From Croceitalea sp947503285 (GTDB lineage Bacteria; Bacteroidota; Bacteroidia; Flavobacteriales; Flavobacteriaceae), in the NCBI RefSeq assembly GCF_036985505.1, contig NZ_BTGQ01000001.1:310001-374000 (forward strand): 64,000 nt of DNA, written 5' to 3'. Shown here one piece after another: positions 17,090-26,346 of this stretch. The notes under the pieces were generated by a model, which was not told the origin of the DNA, searched no databases, and saw only the letters and a list, made by a program, of their open reading frames with translations. Made by a program: the position numbers and the translations under genes. The stretch's first letter is position 1, and each line of letters begins with the position of its first letter.

Positions 17090-18670
17090 ATGAACAAGAA
17101 GCGGTTTGTACTTCTAGTCATTTTGATGAGCCTCTCTCTTATTGGTATTATTTCGGTTCAAGTCTATTGGATCCAGAAATCGGTAGATGATAAGAAAGAG
17201 CAATTTTCAAATGCGGTTGAAGATATTCTGGATAAAGTTGCGGAGAGGATTGAAAGTAGGGAGCGCAAAGACTATTCCGATAAACTAGCGGCTCTAGTGG
17301 ATAGTGTAGGTACGCCAAAATCTTCTCAAGTAAGCAGTATTTTTTACGTTAACCGAGATTTGAATTCAGATGAGATCAAGTTTTACGAACACGGAATCTT
17401 GGAAGAGGATTACGGAATTTCATCAATGTTCTTTGACAGTGAAAATGGTGATGATTCAACGATAATAAAGAATTTCACAAGCAAGCGAACCACTACGATT
17501 TTCAAAGAGGATTTTGGATTGGATGGTAAACGTTACGCAATGACGCCCATACAAAAAATCGAGAAAATCGGGGGTTTGACCTCGATGGAAAAGGCGCAGT
17601 TCGATGACCTGTTTCGAGAGATGGCCAATAAAAACCCAATTCACGAAAGGGTAACAAAACAAGAATTGGAGCTGCTTTTAGAGCGTGAACTGCAAAATAG
17701 GGGTATTACCATAGATTTTGAATATGGGGTTTACAGTCAGGGTTTTCCGACCAAGGTAAAATCGAAAAAGTTTAAATTTTCGAACGCCTCGATTTATGAG
17801 ACACCCATATTTCGGGACAGCGAGGGGCAGACCAACTTTTCATTGCTACTTTCTTTTCCTAAAAAGAAGCGTTTTTTGTTGGGTAGTATTATGACCATGG
17901 CAATTTTGTCATTGCTGTTCACACTGGTAATCGTAGTTGCCTATTCAAGTGCGATTTATCAATTGATCCAGCAAAAACAGATTTCGGAGATAAAATCGGA
18001 TTTCATCAATAATATGACCCATGAGTTTAAGACGCCGATAGCGACGATCAACCTTGCGGTTGAGGCTATTAGAAACCCAAAGTCCATTGAGGATAAAGAT
18101 AAGGTTTTACGGTATTTGGGTATGATTCGTGATGAGAATAAGAGAATGCATGCACAGGTAGAAAACGTATTACGGATTTCTAAATTGGAAAAAAATCAAT
18201 TGGACATCAGTAAGGATAGGGTAGATGTACACGACATTATAAACGATGCCATCACCCATGTAGAATTAATCGTACAAGACAGGGGCGGATACGTCAACGC
18301 TCATTTAAATGCGGAGCGAACCGACGTTTTGGCCAACGATATGCATTTCACCAATGTTATTGTGAATATTCTGGACAATGCGGTAAAGTATTCTCCGGAA
18401 GCCCCCAAAATCGATGTGTATACCGAGGTGGCAAAGAACCATATCATCGTAAAAGTGCAGGATCAAGGTGCCGGTATGGGCAAAGCGGTACTTAAAAAAG
18501 TATTTGAGAAGTTTTATAGGGAACATACGGGAAATATACATAATGTCAAAGGCCATGGTTTAGGCCTGGCTTATGTCAAGAAAATAATAGATGATCACCA
18601 AGGTGAGGTTTATGTAGAAAGTGAAAAAGGAAAAGGAAGTACTTTTTATATCAAGCTCCCTCTAATTTAA
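17090..18670 (+). CDS. Sensor histidine kinase (RprX-like)
   Basis: The 526-residue inner-membrane kinase has a first membrane helix at about 5-27, a periplasmic sensor of about 230 residues, a second helix near 263-285, then HisKA with the phosphoaccepting His in THEFKTPIAT, and a HATPase_c domain with N box (NILDNAVKYS), G1 (DQGAGM), F box (FEKFYR) and G2 (GHGLGLAY). It resembles RprX of Bacteroidota. The ATG at 17090 follows an in-frame TTG that belongs to the upstream region. The partner regulator begins 6 bases after its stop. The signal sensed is unknown. Confidence 0.9.
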   Translation: MNKKRFVLLVILMSLSLIGIISVQVYWIQKSVDDKKEQFSNAVEDILDKVAERIESRERKDYSDKLAALVDSVGTPKSSQVSSIFYVNRDLNSDEIKFYEHGILEEDYGISSMFFDSENGDDSTIIKNFTSKRTTTIFKEDFGLDGKRYAMTPIQKIEKIGGLTSMEKAQFDDLFREMANKNPIHERVTKQELELLLERELQNRGITIDFEYGVYSQGFPTKVKSKKFKFSNASIYETPIFRDSEGQTNFSLLLSFPKKKRFLLGSIMTMAILSLLFTLVIVVAYSSAIYQLIQQKQISEIKSDFINNMTHEFKTPIATINLAVEAIRNPKSIEDKDKVLRYLGMIRDENKRMHAQVENVLRISKLEKNQLDISKDRVDVHDIINDAITHVELIVQDRGGYVNAHLNAERTDVLANDMHFTNVIVNILDNAVKYSPEAPKIDVYTEVAKNHIIVKVQDQGAGMGKAVLKKVFEKFYREHTGNIHNVKGHGLGLAYVKKIIDDHQGEVYVESEKGKGSTFYIKLPLI

Positions 18671-18676
18671 AATATT

Positions 18677-19399
18677 ATGGAAACAGAAAACAAGAAAATA
18701 TTATTGGTTGAAGACGATCCAAATTTTGGTATCGTCTTAAAAGATTATTTGCAGATGAACGACTTTGATGTGGTTCTTGCAAAGAACGGAATGGAAGGTT
18801 TTGAGAAGTTCAAGAAAGACAATTATGATGTGTGTATTCTTGACGTTATGATGCCCTATAAGGACGGATTTACCTTGGCCAAGGAAATTCGCGAAAAAAA
18901 CGAAAATGTACCTATCATTTTCTTGACCGCGAAAACCATGAAAGAAGATGTTCTCAAAGGGTATAAAGCAGGTGCCGATGACTATTTGAACAAGCCATTT
19001 GATTCAGAGGTCTTGTTAATGAAACTCAAGGCGCTCATGCAACGAAAAGCTTCCAATACCTTAGCCGATAGCAAGCAATTTGAATTTAAAATCGGTAATT
19101 TCCATTTAAACTCAAAACTACGCTTCTTAAAGTATAAAGATGAAGAGGCCATAAAATTGTCACCCAAGGAAAACGAGTTGTTACGTCTTTTGGCACTTCA
19201 TGAGAATGATTTAATGCCAAGGGAGCTGGCGCTAACAAAAATCTGGAGGGATGATAATTATTTCACCTCTAGAAGTATGGATGTATATATTGCCAAGCTT
19301 CGTAAATATTTAAAACGCGATGATGTCGTCGAAATTCTCAATATTCACGGAGAAGGCTTTAGACTTGTTGTGAAAACCGAGGGCGAGACAACAGCGTAA
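18677..19399 (+). CDS. OmpR-family response regulator (RprY-like)
   Basis: The 240-residue regulator has an N-terminal receiver (about 1-125) with acidic pocket EDD near residue 13, phosphoacceptor Asp in CILDVMMP near residue 56, Thr in FLTAKT and Lys in LNKPFD, followed by a winged-helix DNA-binding domain (about 135-235; LSPKENELLRLL, RSMDVYIAKLRKYL). It pairs with the histidine kinase six bases upstream. A perfect terminator follows. Confidence 0.93.
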   Translation: METENKKILLVEDDPNFGIVLKDYLQMNDFDVVLAKNGMEGFEKFKKDNYDVCILDVMMPYKDGFTLAKEIREKNENVPIIFLTAKTMKEDVLKGYKAGADDYLNKPFDSEVLLMKLKALMQRKASNTLADSKQFEFKIGNFHLNSKLRFLKYKDEEAIKLSPKENELLRLLALHENDLMPRELALTKIWRDDNYFTSRSMDVYIAKLRKYLKRDDVVEILNIHGEGFRLVVKTEGETTA

Positions 19400-19428
19400 A
19401 GAAATCATTTCTATAAAATGTTTCCATG

Positions 19429-19461
19429 CCGTTTCAGTTTCAATACTGAAACGGTTTTTTT
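19429..19461 (+). terminator. Intrinsic terminator after the response regulator
   Basis: A perfect 10-bp stem (CCGTTTCAGT at 19429-19438, ACTGAAACGG at 19445-19454) with a 6-base loop is followed by seven T. It lies between convergent genes, so it may also stop gntP transcription. Confidence 0.85.
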
Positions 19462-20797
19462 ATAGAAATAGATAGAGTATCGAAACACTCAAAATTCCCG
19501 TAAAGGCAAGTATGGTGGTCATCATGGTCCATGATCTGAAGGTCTGTTTTTCGCTTATGCCCAGATATTGGCCTACCAACCAAAATCCGCTATCGTTGAC
19601 ATGTGAAAAAATACTGGCCCCTGATGCAATGGCGATCACCATACAGGCCAATTGCATTTCACTGAATGCTGCTTGTGCAATCAGCGGTGAGACCAAACCA
19701 GCGGCGGTAATCATCGCAACAGTAGAAGAACCTTGAATAATCCTTACAATGGCAGCACTTATAAAGGCAAATGCCAGTAATGGAAAACCAATCGTACTCA
19801 ATGAATTTGCCAATAGCTCGCCCGCACCGGTATTGGTCAAGACTTGTTTGAAAACCCCACCGGCACCCGTCAGTAATATAATAGTACCGGCCGGTGCCAG
19901 TGATTTGCCGGTAATATGAAACAACTCCTTTTTTGAAAATCCCTTTTTTATCCCAAAAAAGTACCAGGCTAAAAAGTTCGCTATCAACAATGCCGTAAAT
20001 GGATGACCTATCAAGGCAATAACATTTAATACGGATTCATTATTCACTCCCAGAATACCACTTGATGTTATCGTATTCAACAAAATCAAGAAAATGGGTA
20101 TGGCAATAATAATCAAAGTAGTACTTATATGGGGTAATTCTGCCGGAAGCTCTTCCTCAACAGTTTCCGGGGCTTTGACATGTATTCTTTTTGCAATGTA
20201 TTTTCCAAAAACCAAACCGCTCATTAATGCTGTAGGGATTCCGACCAAAAAACCGGTTAAAATCACCCAACCCAATTCCGCTCCGATAATATCCGCTACC
20301 GCAATGGGCCCGGGGGTAGGGGGAATGAACGCATGGGTAATTGCCAAACCGGCCAACAGGGGTATGGCATATAATAAAAGTGATTTTTTTGTTTTTCTCT
20401 GTAACGCATAGATCATGGGTACCAAGATGATAAAGGCCACATCAAAAAAAACGGGTATCGCAATCAAGAAACCCGAAATCACCATAGCAATAGGTGAATT
20501 TTTGATTCCCAATTTTGTTATCATAAAGTCGGCTATGGTCTTTGCGCCACCCGAAGCTTCTAAAATGGCACCGAACATGGCACCCAAGCCAACTACTGTT
20601 GCTACAAAACCAAGTGTATTGCCCATTCCCTCTTGAATGGTTTTGATAATTTGTTGCGCATCGAGGCCTGCTATGATACCTACCACTATACTGCCTACTA
20701 GCAGTGCGATAAATGCATTGATCTTGAATCTCAGTATTAAGACCAGTAAAACGGTTATTCCCGCTAGTACTGCCAATATTAGGTTGATTTCAATCAT
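19460..20797 (-). CDS. GntP-family gluconate:H+ symporter
   Basis: The 445-residue protein is almost wholly hydrophobic, with 12-14 predicted membrane helices, and matches the GntP/GntT family in length and motifs (VGLGAMFGAILEASGGA, AFIPPTPGPIAVADIIGAELG, IRIIQGSSTVAMITAAG, NDSGFWLV). It takes up gluconate or a related aldonate by proton symport. It overlaps gntK by 4 bases, which supports gluconate as substrate. Confidence 0.9.
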   Translation of the reverse strand: MIEINLILAVLAGITVLLVLILRFKINAFIALLVGSIVVGIIAGLDAQQIIKTIQEGMGNTLGFVATVVGLGAMFGAILEASGGAKTIADFMITKLGIKNSPIAMVISGFLIAIPVFFDVAFIILVPMIYALQRKTKKSLLLYAIPLLAGLAITHAFIPPTPGPIAVADIIGAELGWVILTGFLVGIPTALMSGLVFGKYIAKRIHVKAPETVEEELPAELPHISTTLIIIAIPIFLILLNTITSSGILGVNNESVLNVIALIGHPFTALLIANFLAWYFFGIKKGFSKKELFHITGKSLAPAGTIILLTGAGGVFKQVLTNTGAGELLANSLSTIGFPLLAFAFISAAIVRIIQGSSTVAMITAAGLVSPLIAQAAFSEMQLACMVIAIASGASIFSHVNDSGFWLVGQYLGISEKQTFRSWTMMTTILAFTGILSVSILYLFL

Positions 20798-21282
20798 GAT
20801 AGTTGGTTTAGTATCGTTTCCAATAATACATCAGGAGGTGCTGAAATGGATATTTCCATCGCATTTCTTGGTTCTTCGAGAGTTTCAAATTGCGATTGTA
20901 GCAGTGCTGCGGGCATAAAATGGCCTCCCCTCTTGCGCAAACGTTCTTGAACTTCTTGAAAAGAGCCTTTTAGATAAATAAAAACTACGCTGTCTTCAAT
21001 ATTCTTCTTGAGCAGGGTCCTGTAAGACTCCTTTAAAGCCGAGCAAGCTATTACCGCGCCCTTGTCGCTATTTTCGAATGCAAGTATATTTAAGCGCAGT
21101 AACCAATCTTTTCTGTCGTCATCGTTCAAAGGTTTGCCAGAGCTCATTTTGGCAATGTTTTCCTTCGGGTGGTAATCATCACCATCGAAAAAGGGTATAT
21201 TCAATCTGTTCGAGAGAAGTGTACCAATGGTACTTTTTCCGGTTCCTGAGACCCCCATTACGTAAAAGATCTTTTTTTCCAT
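20794..21282 (-). CDS. gntK: Gluconokinase (thermoresistant GntK type)
   Basis: The 162-residue kinase converts gluconate to 6-phosphogluconate for the pentose phosphate or Entner-Doudoroff route. Walker A GVSGTGKST lies at about 10-18, DGDDYHP follows at about 34-40, and CSALKESYR and RGGHFMP are family motifs. It starts 2 bases after miaA ends and overlaps gntP, so the three genes share one transcript. No GntR or LacI regulator is adjacent. Confidence 0.92.
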   Translation of the reverse strand: MEKKIFYVMGVSGTGKSTIGTLLSNRLNIPFFDGDDYHPKENIAKMSSGKPLNDDDRKDWLLRLNILAFENSDKGAVIACSALKESYRTLLKKNIEDSVVFIYLKGSFQEVQERLRKRGGHFMPAALLQSQFETLEEPRNAMEISISAPPDVLLETILNQLS

Positions 21283-21284
21283 TA

Positions 21285-22196
21285 TTATGGTCGTCCTGTA
21301 ATATGCAATTTAGCAATGACCGCTGTTAAGTCCGCATTGTGGTCTACCCAAAGGATATTTTGGTTTTTACGGTACCAAGTCAATTGTCGTTTGGCAAACC
21401 TACGCGTATTCTTCTTAATTTCCTCTACGGCTTCGTTTAAGGAACAACGCCCCTCTAAATATAAAAAAAGTTCTTTATAGCCTACGGTCTGTAAGGCGTT
21501 CAAATGTTTATGTTCCTCCAGTTTTTTGACTTCTTTCAATAGACCAGCTTCCAACATCTTATCAACTCGAAGGTTGATTCGTTTATAAATCAAAGTACGC
21601 TCGGCATGCAAACCAACATATATGGTCTTGAACGAACGGCTTTTCTTTTTTTTTGATAAGAACGAAGAATAAGGCTTATTGGTTCCAATGCAAATCTCAA
21701 GTGCCCTTATGACGCGATGTGCGTTTGACAAATCCACCGTTTTGTGGTAAACAGGATCAAGTACTTTCAATTTTTCTTGAAGATAAGGTAGCCCTTTATG
21801 CTGCTGTTCTAAAATTAGATTGGTCCTTATCTCCTCCGAAATATCCGGAAAATCATCCAAACCATTTACCACAGCATCCACATAAAGTCCACTTCCACCG
21901 ACTATAACTATCACATCATTTGATTTGAACAAGCGATTCAATTTTGCGATGGCCTCTTTCTCAAAATCCCCTACGCTATACGATTCAAAAATGCTTTTAT
22001 GTTGTATGAAATGATGTGGAACCATCCCTAATTCTTCTGGGCTGGGAACAGCAGTCCCTATTTCCATTTCTTGGTAAAATTGTCTCGAGTCTGCAGATAT
22101 TATCTCTGTTTTAAAATATTGGGCGAGCTTGATGGCCATGTTCGTCTTTCCAATGGCCGTTGGTCCGATAACCGCGATCAGCGTTTTTTCCATCAT
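21285..22196 (-). CDS. miaA: tRNA dimethylallyltransferase
   Basis: MiaA adds dimethylallyl to A37 of tRNAs that read UNN codons. The 303-residue protein has the P-loop GPTAIGKT, the SADSRQFYQEMEIGTA motif, GGSGLYVDAV and the C-terminal KKNTRRFAKRQLTWYR region. An ATGATG start overlaps the upstream K+ channel gene by 1 or 4 bases. Its place inside an operon with gluconate genes is unusual. Length is normal for Bacteroidota. Confidence 0.95.
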   Translation of the reverse strand: MMEKTLIAVIGPTAIGKTNMAIKLAQYFKTEIISADSRQFYQEMEIGTAVPSPEELGMVPHHFIQHKSIFESYSVGDFEKEAIAKLNRLFKSNDVIVIVGGSGLYVDAVVNGLDDFPDISEEIRTNLILEQQHKGLPYLQEKLKVLDPVYHKTVDLSNAHRVIRALEICIGTNKPYSSFLSKKKKSRSFKTIYVGLHAERTLIYKRINLRVDKMLEAGLLKEVKKLEEHKHLNALQTVGYKELFLYLEGRCSLNEAVEEIKKNTRRFAKRQLTWYRKNQNILWVDHNADLTAVIAKLHITGRP

Positions 22197-23035
22197 ATGG
22201 GATCACCGCATTTAAAACAATATTTTGCGCCATCCCTATGGCCTTCGATACTACAAGATGGACAAGCTTGTGTGTTCGAATGGACGATAGGCCCTGCATT
22301 ATCTTTCTGTTTGCCATGTCTTGAAAACTCAACGGTCACGATACCCGTCGGAACCGCAATTATGCCATACCCCAAGACCATGATTATCGTCGCTATAAAT
22401 TGACCAAAGTTGGTCTGTGGGGCAATATCGCCATACCCTACCGTTGTAAGCGTAACAATGGTCCAGTAAATACTTCGGGGGATGCTTGTAAAACCCGCTT
22501 CGTCACTTTCAATCAAGTACATGAGGGTTCCCATGATTACCGACAATATCAAAACAACATAAATAAATACCGCTATTTTGGCCCTACTGGCCTTTAATGC
22601 AGACTTTAATTGAGAGGCCTCCCCTAAAAATTTCACCAATTTTAAAATTCGAAAAATACGTAATAATCGAAATGCCCTCACCGCTAAAAGTACTTGTGAA
22701 CCGGCAAAAATGTACGACAGGTATAGGGGGATGGTTGAAATAAAATCTATAATACCATAAAAACTAAAAACATATTTCCATGGTTTTTTGATACTGATTA
22801 TCCTGGCGAAGTATTCGATGGTGAAAAATACGGTGACCACCCATTCTAGAATTAGTAGAAGTCGGTGATACTTTACATCTACTTCTTTAACGCTTTCAAG
22901 CATGACAAGGATCACACTCAAAATGATCAAGATGAATAGGCAAACATCAAATAATTTACCTAAGGGGGTATCGGCCTCATAAATAATTTCATGCAGTCGA
23001 TGTTTCCAACCGGAATGAACCTCTTCTTTTTCCAA
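22193..23035 (-). CDS. Voltage-gated K+ channel-like protein with C-terminal zinc ribbon
   Basis: The 280-residue protein has six predicted membrane helices of a Kv-type ion channel. An S4-like charged helix (VRAFRLLRIFRILKLVKF) lies near 115-135, and the pore loop carries the K+ selectivity filter TVGYGD near 195. The tail after S6 ends in two Cys-x-x-Cys pairs (CPSC at about 255, CFKC at about 273), a short zinc ribbon in the cytoplasm. It ends by overlapping miaA and starts 2 bases after the nuclease gene. Confidence 0.88.
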   Translation of the reverse strand: MEKEEVHSGWKHRLHEIIYEADTPLGKLFDVCLFILIILSVILVMLESVKEVDVKYHRLLLILEWVVTVFFTIEYFARIISIKKPWKYVFSFYGIIDFISTIPLYLSYIFAGSQVLLAVRAFRLLRIFRILKLVKFLGEASQLKSALKASRAKIAVFIYVVLILSVIMGTLMYLIESDEAGFTSIPRSIYWTIVTLTTVGYGDIAPQTNFGQFIATIIMVLGYGIIAVPTGIVTVEFSRHGKQKDNAGPIVHSNTQACPSCSIEGHRDGAKYCFKCGDPI

Positions 23036-23037
23036 TC

Positions 23038-24327
23038 TTACTGGTTTAGTTCTAAAACTGATAACCTATTTCTTTTCCTGAGGTAGGATTCAATGATAAA
23101 TGTGCTATTTTCATCACCATTCATTGCAGTAATCAATTTTTCTAAGATAGCAATATTATTTAGTTGGTAATTCAATTCTACAAAACCGATACCCAGAAAA
23201 TGCCCCTTTTCGACGAGTATCACACTTTTTTCCCCAAGCTCACGACCGCGGTCTACTAGGGCCAAGCTTCTATGATCGATACTATACTTTTGAAAGACCT
23301 GTGCAATACGTTGCTCTCTCTCAACGGTGCTTTCGGTCTGGTCAAGTGAGAGTTCCCGATTCAATTTTTGCAGAAACGCCTTTGAAGCTTTAAGACTGCC
23401 GAAACTACTTAATCTGTTGCTTTGTCCGTTTGCTCTTTCCGCTACGAAACCGAGCTTACCTTTTTTATCTTGATTCAGGTATAACCCATACGAATACCCG
23501 TTTTTATTTTTCTTACTATTGTATTTAGGGGAATTACCTTTTATTTCATGATACTCTTTGAGTAGGGCTACCAGTTCACTTCCGGTTTTTTCGAATGATA
23601 CTTTTTTGGTTTCCTTTTGAAGTTTACGGGCGAGCTCGCCAACATTGGTAAAGTGTTGGTTCACCCTCTTTTTAATGTTCTTGGTCTTACCTATATAAAT
23701 AATTTCCCCATCTTTATTATGCATATAATATACCCCGACCTCAGATGGCAGGTTTTCAACGATGTCAAGCTGTTTTGAAGAAAGTTCCCCGGTTGATTCT
23801 TCCCTAATGACCGATTTGATTATAGTCTTATCAGAATCTTTTGCCAATAACAACTTGAATAATTTTAAAGTGGCGATTGCATCTCCATTTGCCCTGTGCC
23901 TATCGGTAACCGGTATGCCTAGTGAACGCACCAGTTTACCCAAACTGTGCGATTCTGCCTCAGGAATCAATTGTTTGGAGAGGTCAACGGTACAAAGGGT
24001 CTTTCGTTTGAAATCATACCCTAATCTTCGAAATTCGGTTCGTAATATTCTATAGTCGAATTGTGCATTATGGGCCACCAAAATGGCATCTTCGGTGATT
24101 TCAATGATTCTTTTGGCTACTTCATGAAACTTAGGTGCCGAATGCAACATTTTGTTATTGATACCAGTCAAATTGACCACAAAAGGTTGAATGGTTCTTT
24201 CAGGATTTATGAGCCCGATGAATTTATCGACTACTTCGTGGCCATTGAACCGATGAATGGCTATTTCCATAATACCCTCTTCATTGTATTTACCCCCGGT
24301 ACTCTCGATATCTAAAATGGCAAACAT
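23038..24327 (-). CDS. DnaQ-like exonuclease fused to a GIY-YIG endonuclease domain
   Basis: The 429-residue protein joins two nuclease domains. The N-terminal DEDDh exonuclease (about 1-165) has D7-x-E9 (LDIEST), HNAQFDYR and HRANGDA motifs. The second domain (about 190-270) is GIY-YIG: GVYYMHNKDGEIIYIGKTKN, as in UvrC and Cho. The remaining C-terminal region (about 280-429) lacks recognised motifs. Related fusions are known in several phyla and are thought to act in DNA repair or proofreading. The start is 14 bases after yggS ends. Confidence 0.87.
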   Translation of the reverse strand: MFAILDIESTGGKYNEEGIMEIAIHRFNGHEVVDKFIGLINPERTIQPFVVNLTGINNKMLHSAPKFHEVAKRIIEITEDAILVAHNAQFDYRILRTEFRRLGYDFKRKTLCTVDLSKQLIPEAESHSLGKLVRSLGIPVTDRHRANGDAIATLKLFKLLLAKDSDKTIIKSVIREESTGELSSKQLDIVENLPSEVGVYYMHNKDGEIIYIGKTKNIKKRVNQHFTNVGELARKLQKETKKVSFEKTGSELVALLKEYHEIKGNSPKYNSKKNKNGYSYGLYLNQDKKGKLGFVAERANGQSNRLSSFGSLKASKAFLQKLNRELSLDQTESTVEREQRIAQVFQKYSIDHRSLALVDRGRELGEKSVILVEKGHFLGIGFVELNYQLNNIAILEKLITAMNGDENSTFIIESYLRKRNRLSVLELNQ

Positions 24328-24341
24328 GAAAAATGATGGTT

Positions 24342-25001
24342 TTATGAATAATTTCTGGCCCCAAAGATACTACTTCCAATACGCACCATTGTGCTACCCT
24401 CTTCTATCGCTATTTGATAATCACCACTCATTCCCATGGAAAGGACGTGCAGGTCTGGCAATTTTGTCTTTAGAAGGTCGAAGCAAGATTTCAACGTTTT
24501 AAATTCTTTGCGTACTTGTGTCGTATCGTCGGTAAAGGTGGCCATACCCATTAGACCTTTCACCTTGATGTTCTTTAATACTTTAAAATCGTCTGAGTCC
24601 ACCATTGTCAAAAGCTCTTTTTGACTCAGGCCAAACTTGGTCTCTTCTTCGGCAATATGTACCTGCAGTAAGCAAGAAATCACCCGTTTCTTTTTTAGGG
24701 CTTGTTTATTGATTTCCTTTAATAACCGCAGACTATCGACCCCATGGATCAAATCAACATACTCAGCCATGTATTTGACCTTATTGCGTTGTACATGGCC
24801 TATCATATGCCATTTGATATCTTTTGGTAGGGATTCCCATTTTTCGGTCATCTCCTGAATCTTATTTTCCCCGAAAATTCGTTGTCCCGATTCGTATGCC
24901 GATTGCAGGTCGCCTATTGGCTTCGTTTTTGAAACGGCGACCAGTGTTACCTGCTCAGGAAGCTTTTCTTTAATCTTTTTTAAGTTGTCGGCTATTGACA
25001 T
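24342..25001 (-). CDS. YggS family pyridoxal phosphate homeostasis protein
   Basis: The 219-residue protein has the PLP-lysine segment VTLVAVSKTKP near residues 18-28, FGENKIQE and WHMIGHVQRNK, and the phosphate-binding serine/glycine loops near the C-terminus (LSMGMSGDY, VRIGSSIFG). YggS/YlmE/PROSC proteins bind PLP without known catalysis and buffer PLP levels. It appears to head the transcript yggS-nuclease-channel-miaA-gntK-gntP. Length is normal. Confidence 0.93.
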   Translation of the reverse strand: MSIADNLKKIKEKLPEQVTLVAVSKTKPIGDLQSAYESGQRIFGENKIQEMTEKWESLPKDIKWHMIGHVQRNKVKYMAEYVDLIHGVDSLRLLKEINKQALKKKRVISCLLQVHIAEEETKFGLSQKELLTMVDSDDFKVLKNIKVKGLMGMATFTDDTTQVRKEFKTLKSCFDLLKTKLPDLHVLSMGMSGDYQIAIEEGSTMVRIGSSIFGARNYS

Positions 25002-25110
25002 TATAATTTGCTATTTGTTACTGTTGACCCTATTAAAACTAGGCCGATTATGATAAGGGTTTTATATAAAATTGACGCGATAATGGCGCTAAAAAATTGG
25101 CAATGGGCAC

Positions 25111-26346
25111 TTATAGTTTATATATACTAAGTCCACTTCGCAATTTAGGTTCGATATACGTACTTTTTGGTGGCATTACGAGACCCTCATCGGCAACTGC
25201 CTTGACCTCATCAATGGTTATCGGCACCAAACTGAACCCTACCGCAAATTCACCGTTATCAATCGTATCCTTCATTTTCAATAAATTGTATTTACCGTAA
25301 CCGTAGGCTATTCTACTATCGTTTCGCAAATCACTGATTCCCAATATGGGTTCTAAAATGGTCTTATATAAGATCTGTGTATCCAAGGTGCTTAGGGCAT
25401 CTGTGAAATCATAGACTTTTTTGCGCAAGTATAGCGAATAGAACCGACCGTCTAGATACATACTAAAGTGATGCTTTTTAGAAGGTTTGTAAATTCCATC
25501 ATCCTTTTCCTCTATTCGGTAATAGGTGTCCAATTGTATTAAAAACCCTTCTTTTGAAAATCCATTTAGATCCTTGACCATTCTGTTGAACTCATAAATC
25601 CTTACCTCTGACTCTGGAATCAGATATGACATGAAGAAATTATAAGCTTCGTTGCCAGTATGTGATGGATTACGGGCCTTTAGTTCTTCTCGTAACAAAA
25701 AGGAAGAGGCACTTCTGTGGTGACCATCTGCGATGTATAGGGCTTCGGATGCCTCAAAGATTTCTTGAATTTGATGGATCACGTCGCTTTCGACTACCTT
25801 CCAGACCTGATGTCTGACCCGATCAGTCGTAGTAAAATCATATTCGGGGGTATTGTTGATCTGTTGGGATAGTAATTGGGCTATCTCTGGATTATTTTTA
25901 TAGGTCATCAATACGGGCTCTGCATTAAACCCTACGGTATTGAGATAGTCTGCAAACAGTTCTTCCCTACTTCTTAAAGTATCTTCGTGCTTTTTTATAA
26001 TATCGGCAGTGTAATCATCAACACTGGTCGCACAAAAGAAACCTAGGCTTTTAAAGTCATCGTTTTCGATTTGATAAAGGTAGAAGCAAGGATTTTCATC
26101 TTGAAGAAAAATGTTTTCCTCTAAAAATTCGAGATACCTGTTGTGTACCAGCTTAAAGCGTTCTTTACCTGATATGGTTTTGTGGAACTTAAATCCTGGG
26201 TTTATGATATGCAGAAATGAAAATGGATTGTAGGCCAGTATGGCATTGCGTTCTTCCATGTCGTATTCCTCATAAGACTTTGAGGCAACAAATGCGACTT
26301 TGTCTTTGGTCGGCCTTATGGCCTTAAAAGGTTTTATGGTCGCCAT
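25111..26346 (-). CDS. DUF1015 family protein
   Basis: The 411-residue protein matches DUF1015, with the hallmark ADGHHRSAS near residue 205 and a C-terminal block (ITIDEVKAVADEGLVMPPKSTYIEPKL) common to the family. It is proposed to be a SerK-like serine kinase family in archaea, but bacterial members lack experimental assignment. It begins exactly where hbd ends (1-base overlap), so the two are co-translated. Length is normal. Confidence 0.85.
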   Translation of the reverse strand: MATIKPFKAIRPTKDKVAFVASKSYEEYDMEERNAILAYNPFSFLHIINPGFKFHKTISGKERFKLVHNRYLEFLEENIFLQDENPCFYLYQIENDDFKSLGFFCATSVDDYTADIIKKHEDTLRSREELFADYLNTVGFNAEPVLMTYKNNPEIAQLLSQQINNTPEYDFTTTDRVRHQVWKVVESDVIHQIQEIFEASEALYIADGHHRSASSFLLREELKARNPSHTGNEAYNFFMSYLIPESEVRIYEFNRMVKDLNGFSKEGFLIQLDTYYRIEEKDDGIYKPSKKHHFSMYLDGRFYSLYLRKKVYDFTDALSTLDTQILYKTILEPILGISDLRNDSRIAYGYGKYNLLKMKDTIDNGEFAVGFSLVPITIDEVKAVADEGLVMPPKSTYIEPKLRSGLSIYKL

